From contig NZ_JAMJWD020000002.1 in assembly GCF_023554255.2 (NCBI RefSeq), forward strand, positions 551,435 through 615,434: 64,000 nucleotides of DNA, written 5' to 3'. Origin of the DNA: Phyllobacterium sp. 21LDTY02-6 (GTDB lineage: Bacteria > Pseudomonadota > Alphaproteobacteria > Rhizobiales > Rhizobiaceae). This document shows, in pieces, positions 16,460 to 25,593 of the stretch. Numbering within the stretch: the first letter of the stretch is position 1; each line of letters starts with the position of its first letter. The position numbers and the translations under genes are program-made. Below the pieces are notes generated by a model. That model saw nothing but the letters and a program-made list of their open reading frames with translations, ran no database searches and had not been told where the DNA came from.

Positions 16460-19425
16460 ACGAGACAAGCGAGCAGCTAGAGCGTGAATGGGTAGAGGAG
16501 CCGGCGACGGACCTGCTGCGAGTGCTATTCGACTATAAGTCGTTGGCCCAAGACGACGTGCGGCGGTTGCGCGACGGGCTGGCAGCAGAGCCGGTCCTGA
16601 CGGTTCGCCTTACCGAATGCCTAAAGCGCCTCAATCCTTGGCTTGGTGAGGACGGCATTCGCCGCGCTGTTGCGGCGGTCACGCGCGTTACGGCCGTCGA
16701 TGTGATGGAAGCCAACGAAAGCGCCTACACAGCCCTAACCTATGGCGTGACTGCTCCCCACACGGAAGACGGCAGACGACAGGACCGCAATGTGCGGTTC
16801 TTCGATTTCGACGATCCTTCCGCCAACACATTCGAGTTCGCGCGGCAAGTTGCCATCAAGGGCGCGCGTCAAGACATCATCCCGGATATCGTCGTTTACG
16901 TGAACGGCCTCCCGCTTGCGGCAATTGAATGCAAATCGCCGTCACTGGCCGACCCAATGGGCGAGGCAATTCGCCAGTTCCGCCGCTATGAAGGCCGGGA
17001 TGAATTTGCCGGGCTTGGTGCTCCCCGTCTGTTCGAAACCGCGCAGATTTCCATTGCACTGGCGCGCGATGTAGCCAAGTATGGCACGACGCTGACGCCT
17101 GCTCGCCAATGGGCTGAGTGGAAAGACCCCTATCCGCTCACGCTCGATGCACTCGCGGCACAATTAGGCCGAACACCAACCGGACAAGACATCTTGCTCG
17201 CCGGGCTTCTCGCCCCGGCGAATCTGCTCGATCTCATCCGCAACTTCGTGATGTTCGAGACCATCGACGGGCGGCGCATCAAGAAACTGGCGCGCTATCA
17301 GCAATTCGTGGCCGTCGGCAAGGCGATTGAGCGCATCCGGACCGCATCTATTCCGCAGCGCCGTGGCGGCGTCATCCACCATACCCAAGGCTCCGGTAAA
17401 TCGCTGACAATGGTGTTTCTGGCGACTAAGTTGCGTCGCCTGCCCGAAGCCGAAAACCCGACGATTGTCATCGTCACGGATCGAAACGACCTTGATGACC
17501 AAATTACCGGGCAATTCCAGCGCTCAGGCTTTGCTAACCCCATCCAAGCCGAAAGCGGAGACGCGCTGCGCAAAGCACTGTCAGGCGGTGCGGGAACGAC
17601 TGTTCTGACTACTGTTCATAAGTTTCACAGCGCCGTACCGAAACGCTCGTCTGTCATCTCCAAGGCGCGGAACGTCTTCGTAATGGTTGATGAAGCGCAC
17701 CGGACGCAATATGGCGCGCTTGCCGCCCGGATGCGGGCGGGGCTACCCAATGCCTGCATGATCGCCTTCACCGGCACGCCAATCGACAAAAAGGATCGCA
17801 GCACTCGGGAGGTCTTCGGCGACTACCTGCACCGCTACCTCATCGATCAGGCTGTGAAGGATGGGGCGACTGTCCCAATCTACTACGAGATGCGCGATGC
17901 CCAACTCCGGATCGATGGGCGCGATCTGGAACGGGATATTCGGGCCGCGTTTCCGGAACTGTCTGACGAAGAGGTCGAGAAACTGAAGCGCGGCATGCGG
18001 CTTCAGGAGAAGCTAGCCGGGGCGCCAGTTCGCGTTGAGGCTATCGCCAACGACATCCTTGCGCACTATCGAAGCACCATTGAGCCGAACGGTTTCAAAG
18101 GGCAGATCGTAACGGTCAATCGCGATGTCGCCGTAACTTATGTCGAGGCCTTGAGGCAGCTTGCCTCGCCCGAATGCGCGCTCATCATGTCCGCCTCCAA
18201 CAATGACAGCGCCCGACTGCAAGCCCACCACCTGTCCAAGCGTGACCGCGATACTCTGATAAACAGGTTCAAGAAGCGCGACGATCCGCTGAAAATCTTG
18301 GTCGTGTGCGACATGCTGCTCACCGGCTTTGACGCGCCGATCGAGCAGGTTTTGTATCTCGATGCGCCCCTTCGTGAGCATACGCTTTTGCAAGCCATCG
18401 CCCGCGTGAATCGGACCGCTAATGGTAAGACCTATGGGCTGGTCGTCGATTATTGGGGCGACAACCGGCGCATTTCCGATGCTCTGGATATGTTCTCTGA
18501 CGAGGACGGGATATCTAGTGCTTTGCGCCCGCTGTCGGAGAAAATCCAGCTTTTGGAAAGTCGGCACCGAGCGGCCACTCGGCTCTTTGAAGGGATAGGC
18601 CGTCAGGACGATACAGCAAGCGTTGAGCTGCTGCGTCCGGACGACATTCGCGCCAAATTTGAACTCGACTTCCTCCGTTTCGCTGAAGCCATGGATATGG
18701 TCCTGCCGGATCCCAAGGCATTGGAAGAACCCTATCCAACCGACCTGAAGTGGTTGTCGCGCATTCGCGTGCTTGCCCGTCGCGCCTATCATCAGGAGCC
18801 TTTTGACCCCAAAGACTACGGCGCGAAAGTCGGAGAGATTATTACCAGCCATCTCTCGGTAACGGGTGTCGAGCAGTTGCTGGTGAAATTCGACATTCTC
18901 GATCCTGCCTTCCGTCCGCATCTGGAAAGCCTTCGTTCGAGTGAGGCTAAAGCGGCGGAGATTGAACATGCCATTCGGCAAGAGATTCATGTCCACCGCG
19001 ATGAAAATCCCGCAGCCTACTCCTCTCTCTGGGAGCAGCTTGAACGGATCGTCAGCGACAGGCGGGAAGCTCGGGTGTCCGCTGCCAGCGTGTTAATCCA
19101 GCTTGAAGTAATGATTGGACAAGCCGCAGACCTTCGCTTGGGCGCGTCTCTCAGGACCGATGGCCTCAGCGGAACGGCCTCAGCCATCTTACCATTCCTT
19201 GATGCTGATCTGCCTGACGCCGAGCGGTCACGGAGCGCGGCTGGTATCACCAAGGCGCTCGAAGAATATGCCCAGGTTGTTGACTGGCATCATAAAGAGG
19301 ACGTGCAGCGTCAGATGCGCCGATCTATCAAGGAGCAGCTGCGCAACTTAGGATTGGACGCGCATAAGGTCGAAGCCACGACGGCAAAGATCATGGACGT
19401 GGCCCGCGCGAGGTACGCCGGATGA
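16456..19425 (+). CDS. hsdR: Type I restriction enzyme endonuclease/translocase subunit HsdR
   Basis: A 989-residue restriction subunit. The N-terminal PD-(D/E)XK nuclease has D144 in PDIVVYVN and E158-C-K160. The SF2 translocase follows with Walker A QGSGKS (311-316), DEAH (412-415), FTGTP, and later motifs including LLTGFDAP and QAIARVNRT. The C-terminal helical region binds the methylase. It is normal in length and apparently intact. It translocates DNA and cuts unmodified targets remote from the site. It overlaps hsdS (ATGA) and the downstream metallopeptidase gene (4 nt). Confidence 0.96.
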   Translation: MNETSEQLEREWVEEPATDLLRVLFDYKSLAQDDVRRLRDGLAAEPVLTVRLTECLKRLNPWLGEDGIRRAVAAVTRVTAVDVMEANESAYTALTYGVTAPHTEDGRRQDRNVRFFDFDDPSANTFEFARQVAIKGARQDIIPDIVVYVNGLPLAAIECKSPSLADPMGEAIRQFRRYEGRDEFAGLGAPRLFETAQISIALARDVAKYGTTLTPARQWAEWKDPYPLTLDALAAQLGRTPTGQDILLAGLLAPANLLDLIRNFVMFETIDGRRIKKLARYQQFVAVGKAIERIRTASIPQRRGGVIHHTQGSGKSLTMVFLATKLRRLPEAENPTIVIVTDRNDLDDQITGQFQRSGFANPIQAESGDALRKALSGGAGTTVLTTVHKFHSAVPKRSSVISKARNVFVMVDEAHRTQYGALAARMRAGLPNACMIAFTGTPIDKKDRSTREVFGDYLHRYLIDQAVKDGATVPIYYEMRDAQLRIDGRDLERDIRAAFPELSDEEVEKLKRGMRLQEKLAGAPVRVEAIANDILAHYRSTIEPNGFKGQIVTVNRDVAVTYVEALRQLASPECALIMSASNNDSARLQAHHLSKRDRDTLINRFKKRDDPLKILVVCDMLLTGFDAPIEQVLYLDAPLREHTLLQAIARVNRTANGKTYGLVVDYWGDNRRISDALDMFSDEDGISSALRPLSEKIQLLESRHRAATRLFEGIGRQDDTASVELLRPDDIRAKFELDFLRFAEAMDMVLPDPKALEEPYPTDLKWLSRIRVLARRAYHQEPFDPKDYGAKVGEIITSHLSVTGVEQLLVKFDILDPAFRPHLESLRSSEAKAAEIEHAIRQEIHVHRDENPAAYSSLWEQLERIVSDRREARVSAASVLIQLEVMIGQAADLRLGASLRTDGLSGTASAILPFLDADLPDAERSRSAAGITKALEEYAQVVDWHHKEDVQRQMRRSIKEQLRNLGLDAHKVEATTAKIMDVARARYAG

Positions 19426-20162
19426 CGGACGCCGCCCAGCATTCCATCTTCTTTGGAGGTGAAACTATTGTATTCCTGGTCGAGCGGACAGCGCGTCGGA
19501 AAACCGTTGCGATATCAGTTGGCTTCGATGGTGTTCGCGTCCTCGCACCATCGGACCTTGAGGATGATCGCGTCCTGGGCATCGTTCGCAAGAAAGGCGC
19601 TTGGTTGCTTCGTAAACAAGCGGCCTACCGAGAACTTGGCGGCCAGCCTGTAGCAAAGGAGTTTGTTAGCGGTGAGACCTTTCATTATCTCGGTCGCCAG
19701 TACCGCTTGAAGCTTATTCCGGACGAAAGCGCAGTTGTGACCCGCGTTGCCGCGAGAGGGTCGACGCTTGTCGCGCCGGTGCTGCCAAACGGGCACGCAT
19801 CAGTTCAACGCGCCGCTGTCCGCAGTGGTCTTAAGCATTGGTATCGCGCGCGCGCGATCCAGCATTTTCCTGCCCGCACCAGGATGATTGCAGATATGCT
19901 TGGAATTGCGGTTCCACCCCTGAAGATCGTGGATCAGTCTAAACGTTGGGGAAGTTGCGATGCTCATGGCAGAATTCGCCTAAATTGGCGTTTGATTATG
20001 GCGCCGATGCATTTGGTCGACTATGTCATTTCTCACGAAGCCTGTCATATCCTTGAATACAGTCACTCTCGACGCTTTTGGCGTTCTCTTCAGGTCATTA
20101 TGCCTGACTATGAGAAGCGTGTAAGAGAGTTAGATCGCCTGGGTTATCTATTTGTTTGGTGA
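19422..20162 (+). CDS. YgjP/SprT-type zinc metallopeptidase (DUF45 family)
   Basis: A 246-residue protein. The zinc site is HEACH (205-209) with a downstream H215 in EYSHSRRFW. The preceding WGSCDAHGRIRLNWRLIMAP stretch is the family signature. YgjP-like peptidases are frequently encoded directly after hsdR in type I loci; the substrate is unknown, and control of HsdR by proteolysis is a reasonable guess rather than a fact. It overlaps hsdR by 4 nt and is in the same operon. Confidence 0.88.
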   Translation: MTDAAQHSIFFGGETIVFLVERTARRKTVAISVGFDGVRVLAPSDLEDDRVLGIVRKKGAWLLRKQAAYRELGGQPVAKEFVSGETFHYLGRQYRLKLIPDESAVVTRVAARGSTLVAPVLPNGHASVQRAAVRSGLKHWYRARAIQHFPARTRMIADMLGIAVPPLKIVDQSKRWGSCDAHGRIRLNWRLIMAPMHLVDYVISHEACHILEYSHSRRFWRSLQVIMPDYEKRVRELDRLGYLFVW

Positions 20163-20290
20163 AGTACGGCATGTGCCATACCTGTTCGTTCCCCACCGTT
20201 TCCATATACCCCCGTTTGTGTGGCGGCGCAGGCTACGCGTGCGCGGGGCATAAACTCCTAGGTCCAGAATTAGTTAATACAGGTCGCACC

Positions 20291-20881
20291 ATGAGTAATA
20301 AAGATGTACTTGAACGTACCCGCTCTGAGGGAAATCTTCGTCGGCTGGGAAACTTAACTAAAGATGACCTCGTCTGGATTGGTTCCGACGGGATGCTGGA
20401 TCCCACTATCATTTTGGCTGAGAGCGGCTATGACCCGTCTGATCCATTATCAAAAATTTTACTCGCCATCATTGATGCACATCCTTCCACGCTAAAGCAC
20501 TCACGCATTGATCGCTTAGAAAGCGCATTGTCGATGCTTCTGGGACGCGAACGAAAACGTGGTATGAACGACAAAGATGACCACGACTACCTTATGCAGA
20601 TCGCGAGGCTCTATTTTCAAAAATATATTGAGACAGGGCGAACCGAACCGAGTTTGGCACCAATCATTAGGCAGGTTATAGGTTCTTTGAAAGATAAAAA
20701 TTCGTCCGAACAGGATACGTTGGTTCGACGACTACGCGGGAAATTCAACGCCAACAGGGATAGATACTTGGTTTGGGCGACGACGGAGGATGACTGGAAC
20801 CGCATGGACGAATCCCGGTTGGTGCACAAAGCTATTGAGGCGATGCAAGCATTGGGCATTCAGGTTCAGGACATGAATTGA
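20291..20881 (+). CDS. Hypothetical protein following the type I RM operon
   Basis: A 196-residue soluble, charged protein with no signal peptide or membrane segment; I do not recognise a family. It is helix-rich with segments such as DDLVWIGSDGMLDPTIILAESGYDPSDP and a C-terminal WATTEDDWNRMDESRLVHKAIEAM. An ATG at 20291 with a weak AGG upstream is preferred. The frame could start at GTG/ATG codons near 20156, but that would add 45 cysteine- and glycine-rich residues of unlikely coding character. It is co-directional with the hsd genes after a 128-nt gap, so it may be the last gene of that unit. Confidence 0.6.
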   Translation: MSNKDVLERTRSEGNLRRLGNLTKDDLVWIGSDGMLDPTIILAESGYDPSDPLSKILLAIIDAHPSTLKHSRIDRLESALSMLLGRERKRGMNDKDDHDYLMQIARLYFQKYIETGRTEPSLAPIIRQVIGSLKDKNSSEQDTLVRRLRGKFNANRDRYLVWATTEDDWNRMDESRLVHKAIEAMQALGIQVQDMN

Positions 20882-20965
20882 GGTTTACCTATCACCAGGG
20901 ATGGAACGGACGAATTGGGCCTGTAATAGATTCCTCGCCATAAGACATTCTGTGTGAATATTAGG

Positions 20966-20989
20966 AACCTCCTTGCAATCACGGAGGTT
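20966..20989 (+). promoter_or_regulatory. Hairpin that sequesters the AlpA-like gene's ribosome binding site
   Basis: AACCTCC (20966-20972) pairs perfectly with GGAGGTT (20983-20989) across a 10-nt loop. The 3' arm contains the GGAGG Shine-Dalgarno of the gene starting at 20993. Folding of the mRNA leader would hide the site, suggesting translational control. Confidence 0.55.
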
Positions 20990-20992
20990 TAA

Positions 20993-21181
20993 ATGACTTC
21001 AGAAAAACTAATCACATTAAAGCAGGCTGCCGAAGCCTTGGGCCTCCCCGCTTTCAAGATATATCGGGCTGCGAAAAACGGAATACTCCCAACCTACACT
21101 ATCTATAATTCGCGCCGTCTCGTTCGCTTGTCGGAGGTCATCTCGACAATTAACTCCTCCCGCCAAGGAGGTGCAGAATGA
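20993..21181 (+). CDS. AlpA/excisionase-like HTH protein
   Basis: A 62-residue single-domain protein. The sequence LITLKQAAEALGLPAFKIYRAAKNG, followed by RRLVRLSEVI, is a MerR/HTH_17-type winged helix of the kind found in AlpA activators and excisionases. In P4-like satellites and genomic islands such proteins switch on excision or replication genes. GGAGG lies 5-6 nt before the ATG and is buried in a hairpin. The stop overlaps the next small ORF (ATGA). It stands at the head of the replication module. Confidence 0.8.
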   Translation: MTSEKLITLKQAAEALGLPAFKIYRAAKNGILPTYTIYNSRRLVRLSEVISTINSSRQGGAE

Positions 21182-21354
21182 AGCGTGATCACGCAGTCGC
21201 TCCTAATTTAGATGATCCTGTCGAGTATCTAGCAGTACCGCGATGGCTTATCGTCAAAGAGGGTCGCGGCAAAAGCGCCGCAAATGATCCGAAACTGATC
21301 GTACTACAAGCTCCGCGCTCTACAACCATCATATTCAGGTTTGATAATGGTTGA
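21178..21354 (+). CDS. Small coupled hypothetical protein (58 aa)
   Basis: This 58-residue frame starts MKRDHAVAPNLDDPVEYL at an ATG overlapping the stop of the AlpA-like gene (ATGA), so translation is probably coupled. The product has a hydrophobic, beta-like C-terminus (KLIVLQAPRSTTIIFRF). I do not recognise a family. The following 135 bp to the helicase start contains a 6-bp GC hairpin (GGTGGG-ACG-CCCACC, 21389-21403) and no other gene. Confidence 0.5.
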   Translation: MKRDHAVAPNLDDPVEYLAVPRWLIVKEGRGKSAANDPKLIVLQAPRSTTIIFRFDNG

Positions 21355-21489
21355 GCTCTTCGAGCCACCTTCCCGTGCGTGATAGCTAGGTGGGACGCCC
21401 ACCGTTTAATCTTCCAAACTTCAATAACCGAAGCCCCACCTGCACCACTACGCAGGCTGGACAGGCTTGGCTAGAATCTGGACGGACAC

Positions 21490-23685
21490 ATGAGAACAAA
21501 ACTTTTAACTGAAAAAGACCCCATCGATAATACTGACGAAAATTTGGCAATTGAATTTGCCCTGCGGTTTCACCCTGCCCATGCCTTACACCTCGTTGCG
21601 ATGATGCCAGACCGTAAGTTGGAGGCGAAAACATTCCCGCTGGATAAATTGGAAAGAGCTCGGGATTGGCTCAAACATCGCATCAAGAAGGCCAATCTTT
21701 ATTTCCATCCAAATAACGTTGAGATTGACGTAAAGGACCGAAAGGCAAAGAAGGCAGAGATCGTTTCCGCCAGCACTCTACATGTCGATGTAGATGATGC
21801 CAGCATTGAGTCATTAGAACGTTTGAGGAGTTATATACCAGCCCCAACGGTAATCTTGGGTTCAGGGGGCGGCTTCCATGCCTATTGGAGGTTAACGCAG
21901 CCTTCATTTGACCTTGATCTGGTGGAGCAGGCGAACATTCAAATTGCCCAGACTGTAGGGGGTGATCATTGCCATAACGTTGATCGGATAATGCGTTTAC
22001 CGGGCACAATCAATCTGCCTAATGCAAAGAAGTTGGCATCGGGTAGGGTCGCCACGTTGGCAACAGTGATTGAAAGCGATTGGTCGCGGACTTATAGCCT
22101 CGATGATTTTCCCATCGGAAATGAGCCTAGCCCAGCTGGATCTAAGATATCGGTTGTAACAAGCACGGACATTGCGGAAGTGTCCATCGATAGTATTGGC
22201 AAGACTGTATCCGAAGCGACTTTTGCGATTATTAAGCAGGGTGATGACCCGCAGAAACCCCGTAGAGGTCAGAATCCTCGATTTCGATCGCGAAGCGAAG
22301 CCGTATTTCGCGTGGCGTGTGACCTCGCGCGAGACGGTCTTGGTGAGGTGGAGATTGCTGGAATATTGATTAACCCAGCCTACGGCATTTCAGCATCGAT
22401 ATTGGAGAAGAAGAATCCTAAAGCATACGCTTTGAAACAGGCCAGAGCGGCCATAGCCGCTAGCGAGGGAGGCTGGCCGGACGTAGAGAAGTCCGGAAAG
22501 CCCCGACCAACGATGCGTAATACCATTGTTGCTCTCCAACGATTGGAGCTAGCGTTCGCACATGATCTATTCCGACACCGCAAGATCATTAATGGGACGC
22601 AGTTGGAAGAGCACGCTGGTGAGATAAGTGACGACGCATGCAGTAGGCTCCGGGGAATAGTAATTGATCAGTTTGATTTCGACCCTCGGGCAGACAATGT
22701 TCGCGATGCCGTGACCCAACTTTGCCTTGAGAATTCGCTCCATCCGATACGACAGATGTTAGATGATTTGATATGGGACGGTGCTCCACGTGTGGATGGG
22801 TGGCTGTCAGTGTATCTTGGTGCGGAGGACACAAAGCTAAATGTAGCCATCGGAGCAGCAATGCTGATCGCCGCAGTAAGGCGAGTGCGCGAACCCGGCG
22901 CAAAATACGATACCATCCCAATTCTTGAAGGAAAACAGGGGACGGGAAAATCGACCGCGTTGCAGGTCCTCGCAGGTGAAGGTTTTCACTCAGACAATGA
23001 GATACTGACGCTCGACACTAAAGCTCAAATGGAAGCGATGGAAGGCGTGTGGATCTATGAACTGAGCGAAATATCGGGACTTAGGAAAGCAGAAATCGAG
23101 CGAACAAAAGCATTTGCTTCACGGCAGGTCGACCGTGCCCGAATGTCCTACGGAAGATTCTCCGAAAGCAGGGGCCGTCAAGCAATCTTTGTTGGAACAA
23201 CAAACGACGACAAGTATTTGCGGGACAGAACCGGGAATCGGCGTTTCCTGCCTGTGAAAACGGGACAGATTGATCTCAATGCTCTGGTACGGGACCGCGA
23301 TCAGCTTTGGGCGGAGGCAGCAAATAGAGAGGCTGTTGGTGAGAGCATTACGCTGCCATCTGATCTGTGGAAGTCAGCTGCTGCTGAGCAGGAGGAACGT
23401 TTAGAGGACGACCCATGGCTCGAAAAACTTGCCAGTATTCGAGGCGTAGCCTTTGGCGATGAAGTCAGAGCTTTTACGTACGAACTTCTGGGCATAACTC
23501 TCCATATCGAGCTCGAACGCCAACATAACGGTCACACCAAACGACTCTCGGGTCTAATGCGTTCCCTTGGATGGGAGCCAGGTAAGTTCAAGGTGGCGGG
23601 GCAAACGTTACGCGGTTTCCGGCGGATGAAAGCTGACGACCACATTAACGATCCCGATTTCTCTGGAGAGAATAGAAAGTTCTAG
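21490..23685 (+). CDS. Primase-helicase replication protein (RepB-like Prim-Pol plus VapE-type helicase)
   Basis: A 731-residue protein. The N-terminal part carries archaeo-eukaryotic primase signatures: LHVDVDD (about residue 95), GSGGGFHAYW (about 121-130) and RIMRLPGTINLPN. The C-terminal part is a VapE/superfamily-3-type helicase with Walker A EGKQGTGKS (480-488), IYELSEISGL (Walker B region) and the GTTNDDKYLRDRTGNRRFLPV segment. Proteins of this build replicate phage satellites and some plasmids. It lies downstream of the AlpA-like switch and upstream of a repeat-rich non-coding segment and int. It is intact in length. Confidence 0.85.
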   Translation: MRTKLLTEKDPIDNTDENLAIEFALRFHPAHALHLVAMMPDRKLEAKTFPLDKLERARDWLKHRIKKANLYFHPNNVEIDVKDRKAKKAEIVSASTLHVDVDDASIESLERLRSYIPAPTVILGSGGGFHAYWRLTQPSFDLDLVEQANIQIAQTVGGDHCHNVDRIMRLPGTINLPNAKKLASGRVATLATVIESDWSRTYSLDDFPIGNEPSPAGSKISVVTSTDIAEVSIDSIGKTVSEATFAIIKQGDDPQKPRRGQNPRFRSRSEAVFRVACDLARDGLGEVEIAGILINPAYGISASILEKKNPKAYALKQARAAIAASEGGWPDVEKSGKPRPTMRNTIVALQRLELAFAHDLFRHRKIINGTQLEEHAGEISDDACSRLRGIVIDQFDFDPRADNVRDAVTQLCLENSLHPIRQMLDDLIWDGAPRVDGWLSVYLGAEDTKLNVAIGAAMLIAAVRRVREPGAKYDTIPILEGKQGTGKSTALQVLAGEGFHSDNEILTLDTKAQMEAMEGVWIYELSEISGLRKAEIERTKAFASRQVDRARMSYGRFSESRGRQAIFVGTTNDDKYLRDRTGNRRFLPVKTGQIDLNALVRDRDQLWAEAANREAVGESITLPSDLWKSAAAEQEERLEDDPWLEKLASIRGVAFGDEVRAFTYELLGITLHIELERQHNGHTKRLSGLMRSLGWEPGKFKVAGQTLRGFRRMKADDHINDPDFSGENRKF

Positions 23686-23687
23686 TA

Positions 23688-23819
23688 GGTGGCGGTGGCG
23701 GTAGTGGCATGTCCTAGGGAGCTTGGGGGAGTGTAGTGTGCAGTGGTATTGAAATTCTTTGCCCTGTACAGCAGTGGCTGTAGCTCAACATGACGGGTGC
23801 CACCGCCGCCACTGCCACC
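23688..23819. repeat. Long-range inverted repeat of GGTGGC units, possible replication origin
   Basis: Left arm 23688-23709 and right arm 23798-23819 (22 nt each) are inverted copies with 3 mismatches, built from GGTGGC/AGTGGC units. An 88-bp spacer between them includes two further GTGG copies. The segment begins 2 nt after the primase-helicase stop. Iterated units next to a replication gene are typical of satellite origins, but a very long terminator stem is also possible. The remaining non-coding stretch to 24016 holds the GGTTAC doublet described separately. Confidence 0.45.
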
Positions 23820-23907
23820 CAGCTACGATTTCAACCCCAGTGAGGTATGGATCCGGAATGCGGCTGAGCCCGTCGTGACGGGGTTCCGAATGGCTTCAGA
23901 TGTTTGT

Positions 23908-23925
23908 GGTTACCCGGCTGGTTAC
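23908..23925. promoter_or_regulatory. Inverted GTAACC doublet upstream of int
   Basis: GGTTAC occurs at 23908 and 23920, 12 bp apart; on the minus strand this reads GTAACC twice, including CTGTAACCA exactly as at the left end (9412-9420). It lies about 90 bp before int and may be an integrase arm site or autoregulatory site. Confidence 0.45.
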
Positions 23926-24016
23926 AGCGAGGACCGCTAGCAGCTCATTCCGATAAATTGTGTGCGAATTTTCGCAGTGTTTTTTTTGGTTGTGATTTCA
24001 ACCGATGGAGAATGCA

Positions 24017-25252
24017 ATGAGTATCAATGTTAATCTAACCAAGCGAACGCGCAAACGCACCCTGCAGGATGGCAGTCTAGTGCGCCAACTTCGTTATGTG
24101 GTGAATTACAAATGTCCCAAAACCGGTCAGCGCAAACAGGAATTCTTTGAGCGGCAAAAGGATGCGCAGGCACGTCAAAGTGCTCTCACGGTTTCGATTA
24201 GTGCGGGTTCGTATGTGGACCAACGGACTGTACCAACAGTAAATGAAGCGGTTGATGATTGGCTCGCCGACAGGAAACGCCACGTCAAGGAAAGTACTCA
24301 TACCGGCTATTCCATTGTGGTGGCCCACATTAAGGGCCCTTATCTCGTCGGAACGCAGCGAGAGAAGGCGCAATACACTGCGACCGGAGTGAAACCCAGA
24401 GGCACGCATTTGCTGCCTATGTTGGGGAAGATCAAGCTCAACGAACTGACGACCGCAGATATCCGTGGATGGCACCGGCAGCTTCAGGAACATTCTGGGA
24501 CCTATACAGCTAACAGGGCGAAGTCCCATTTTAAAGCGGTCCTAGCCATGGCCGAGGAAGATCATGGTGTTCGCGCTCCCTCCATGCCAACCGGTTTGGG
24601 TCGGGGCAAGCCAAGGGTAAAGAAGGCAATCCTGACGACCGAGCAGATTGCAAAACTAGTCGAGGCGGCAAAGCACGACAAGGAACGAGGCATTTATTGC
24701 GTGTTTCCATTTCTTGTCGGGACGCGCCCAAGCGAACAGTTTGGACTTCTTTGGGAAGATGTCGATTTCGAAGCAAATGTCATCCGTATTCGGCGCATGC
24801 AAGAGCGGGACGGCAGCCTGACAGCCATGACCAAGACGGAGGCCGGGACGCGCGAAGTGCCGATGGGCAAGACACTGCGCACGATGTTGTTGGAGTGGAG
24901 AGCGAGGTGTCCCCGCAAGGGAAAGGAATTATATCGTGTTTTTCCGGGTCCCGGCAGGGTTCAGGCTTGGCCAAAGCCCCGCATTGGTGGCGGCGGGGCC
25001 CTGGTCTACCAAAACTTCCGCAAGCGTTACTGGGTGCCGTTCTTCACTGAACAAGGCTTTCCCTATGTCACGCCCCACAGTGCCAGACATTCGTTTATAT
25101 CAACGATGCAAGCTCAAGGCATTGAAGTCGGCCTAGTCGCACGACTTGCTGGTCACGCCAATGCCACGGTGACGCTTGGTCATTACACACAAGCCGTGCG
25201 TGGTGGTCAAGTGGCGGTTGATGCTCTGGAACGGGCCTACAGCGGTCATTAA
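24017..25252 (+). CDS. int: Tyrosine recombinase/integrase of the element
   Basis: A 411-residue phage-type integrase. It has an N-terminal arm-binding domain, a core-binding SAM-like domain (about 70-190) and a catalytic domain with R237 (GTRPSEQ), H354-x-x-R357 (HSARH), H380 (AGHAN) and the nucleophile Y390 (LGHY). All expected catalytic residues are present. GGAG lies 7 nt before the ATG at 24017, which is preferred over the ATG at 24005. It lies about 2 kb inside the attR end beside the restored tRNA-Gly, the usual arrangement for tRNA-targeting elements. Confidence 0.95.
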   Translation: MSINVNLTKRTRKRTLQDGSLVRQLRYVVNYKCPKTGQRKQEFFERQKDAQARQSALTVSISAGSYVDQRTVPTVNEAVDDWLADRKRHVKESTHTGYSIVVAHIKGPYLVGTQREKAQYTATGVKPRGTHLLPMLGKIKLNELTTADIRGWHRQLQEHSGTYTANRAKSHFKAVLAMAEEDHGVRAPSMPTGLGRGKPRVKKAILTTEQIAKLVEAAKHDKERGIYCVFPFLVGTRPSEQFGLLWEDVDFEANVIRIRRMQERDGSLTAMTKTEAGTREVPMGKTLRTMLLEWRARCPRKGKELYRVFPGPGRVQAWPKPRIGGGGALVYQNFRKRYWVPFFTEQGFPYVTPHSARHSFISTMQAQGIEVGLVARLAGHANATVTLGHYTQAVRGGQVAVDALERAYSGH

Positions 25253-25287
25253 GCCAATCCCTAACTTCGCAAGAAAGGAAAAAACAA

Positions 25288-25593
25288 ATGGTGCAATCTC
25301 ATTCATTCCCCGTTGGAAAGCTTGTGTTCAAGAGCAAAGCCGACTTCATTCGTAGGTGTCGGGAGGCGATCCGTAGAGCCGCCGTTGATACTGTCATGAC
25401 CGGTGAAGATGAAGGTTTGGCCGCAGCAATACTCAATGCGCGTTTAGACAAAGTATCTGAACTTAGGGGCCGTTTAGTGGTGCGATACTGGCGAAAGGCC
25501 CACAAATTCAATACAGTTTCATTCTCTGCTGAGCTGAACGATGGCGAATTTCTAGACTTCAGTTTTATGAAGCTCACTTTGCCTTTACGCTAG
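25288..25593 (+). CDS. Small hypothetical protein, weakly DUF3223-like
   Basis: A 101-residue basic protein with a good upstream AAAGGA. The pattern FKSKADFIRRCREAI, then GEDEGLAAAIL, then FLDFSFMKL resembles DUF3223, a small domain with a terminal DFSY-type motif found in phage and plasmid proteins; the match is by eye and weak. It is 35 nt downstream of int and co-directional. The function is unknown. Confidence 0.55.
   Translation: MVQSHSFPVGKLVFKSKADFIRRCREAIRRAAVDTVMTGEDEGLAAAILNARLDKVSELRGRLVVRYWRKAHKFNTVSFSAELNDGEFLDFSFMKLTLPLR

Noticed and set aside
20156-20290. Long N-terminal extension of the 196-aa protein
   Set aside because: The added residues are Cys/Gly-rich and non-homologous looking; ATG 20291 begins a normal charged protein.
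21355-21489. Hairpin GGTGGG/CCCACC as a definite terminator
   Set aside because: The stem is short and lacks a T tract, so it is mentioned only as a possible attenuating structure.
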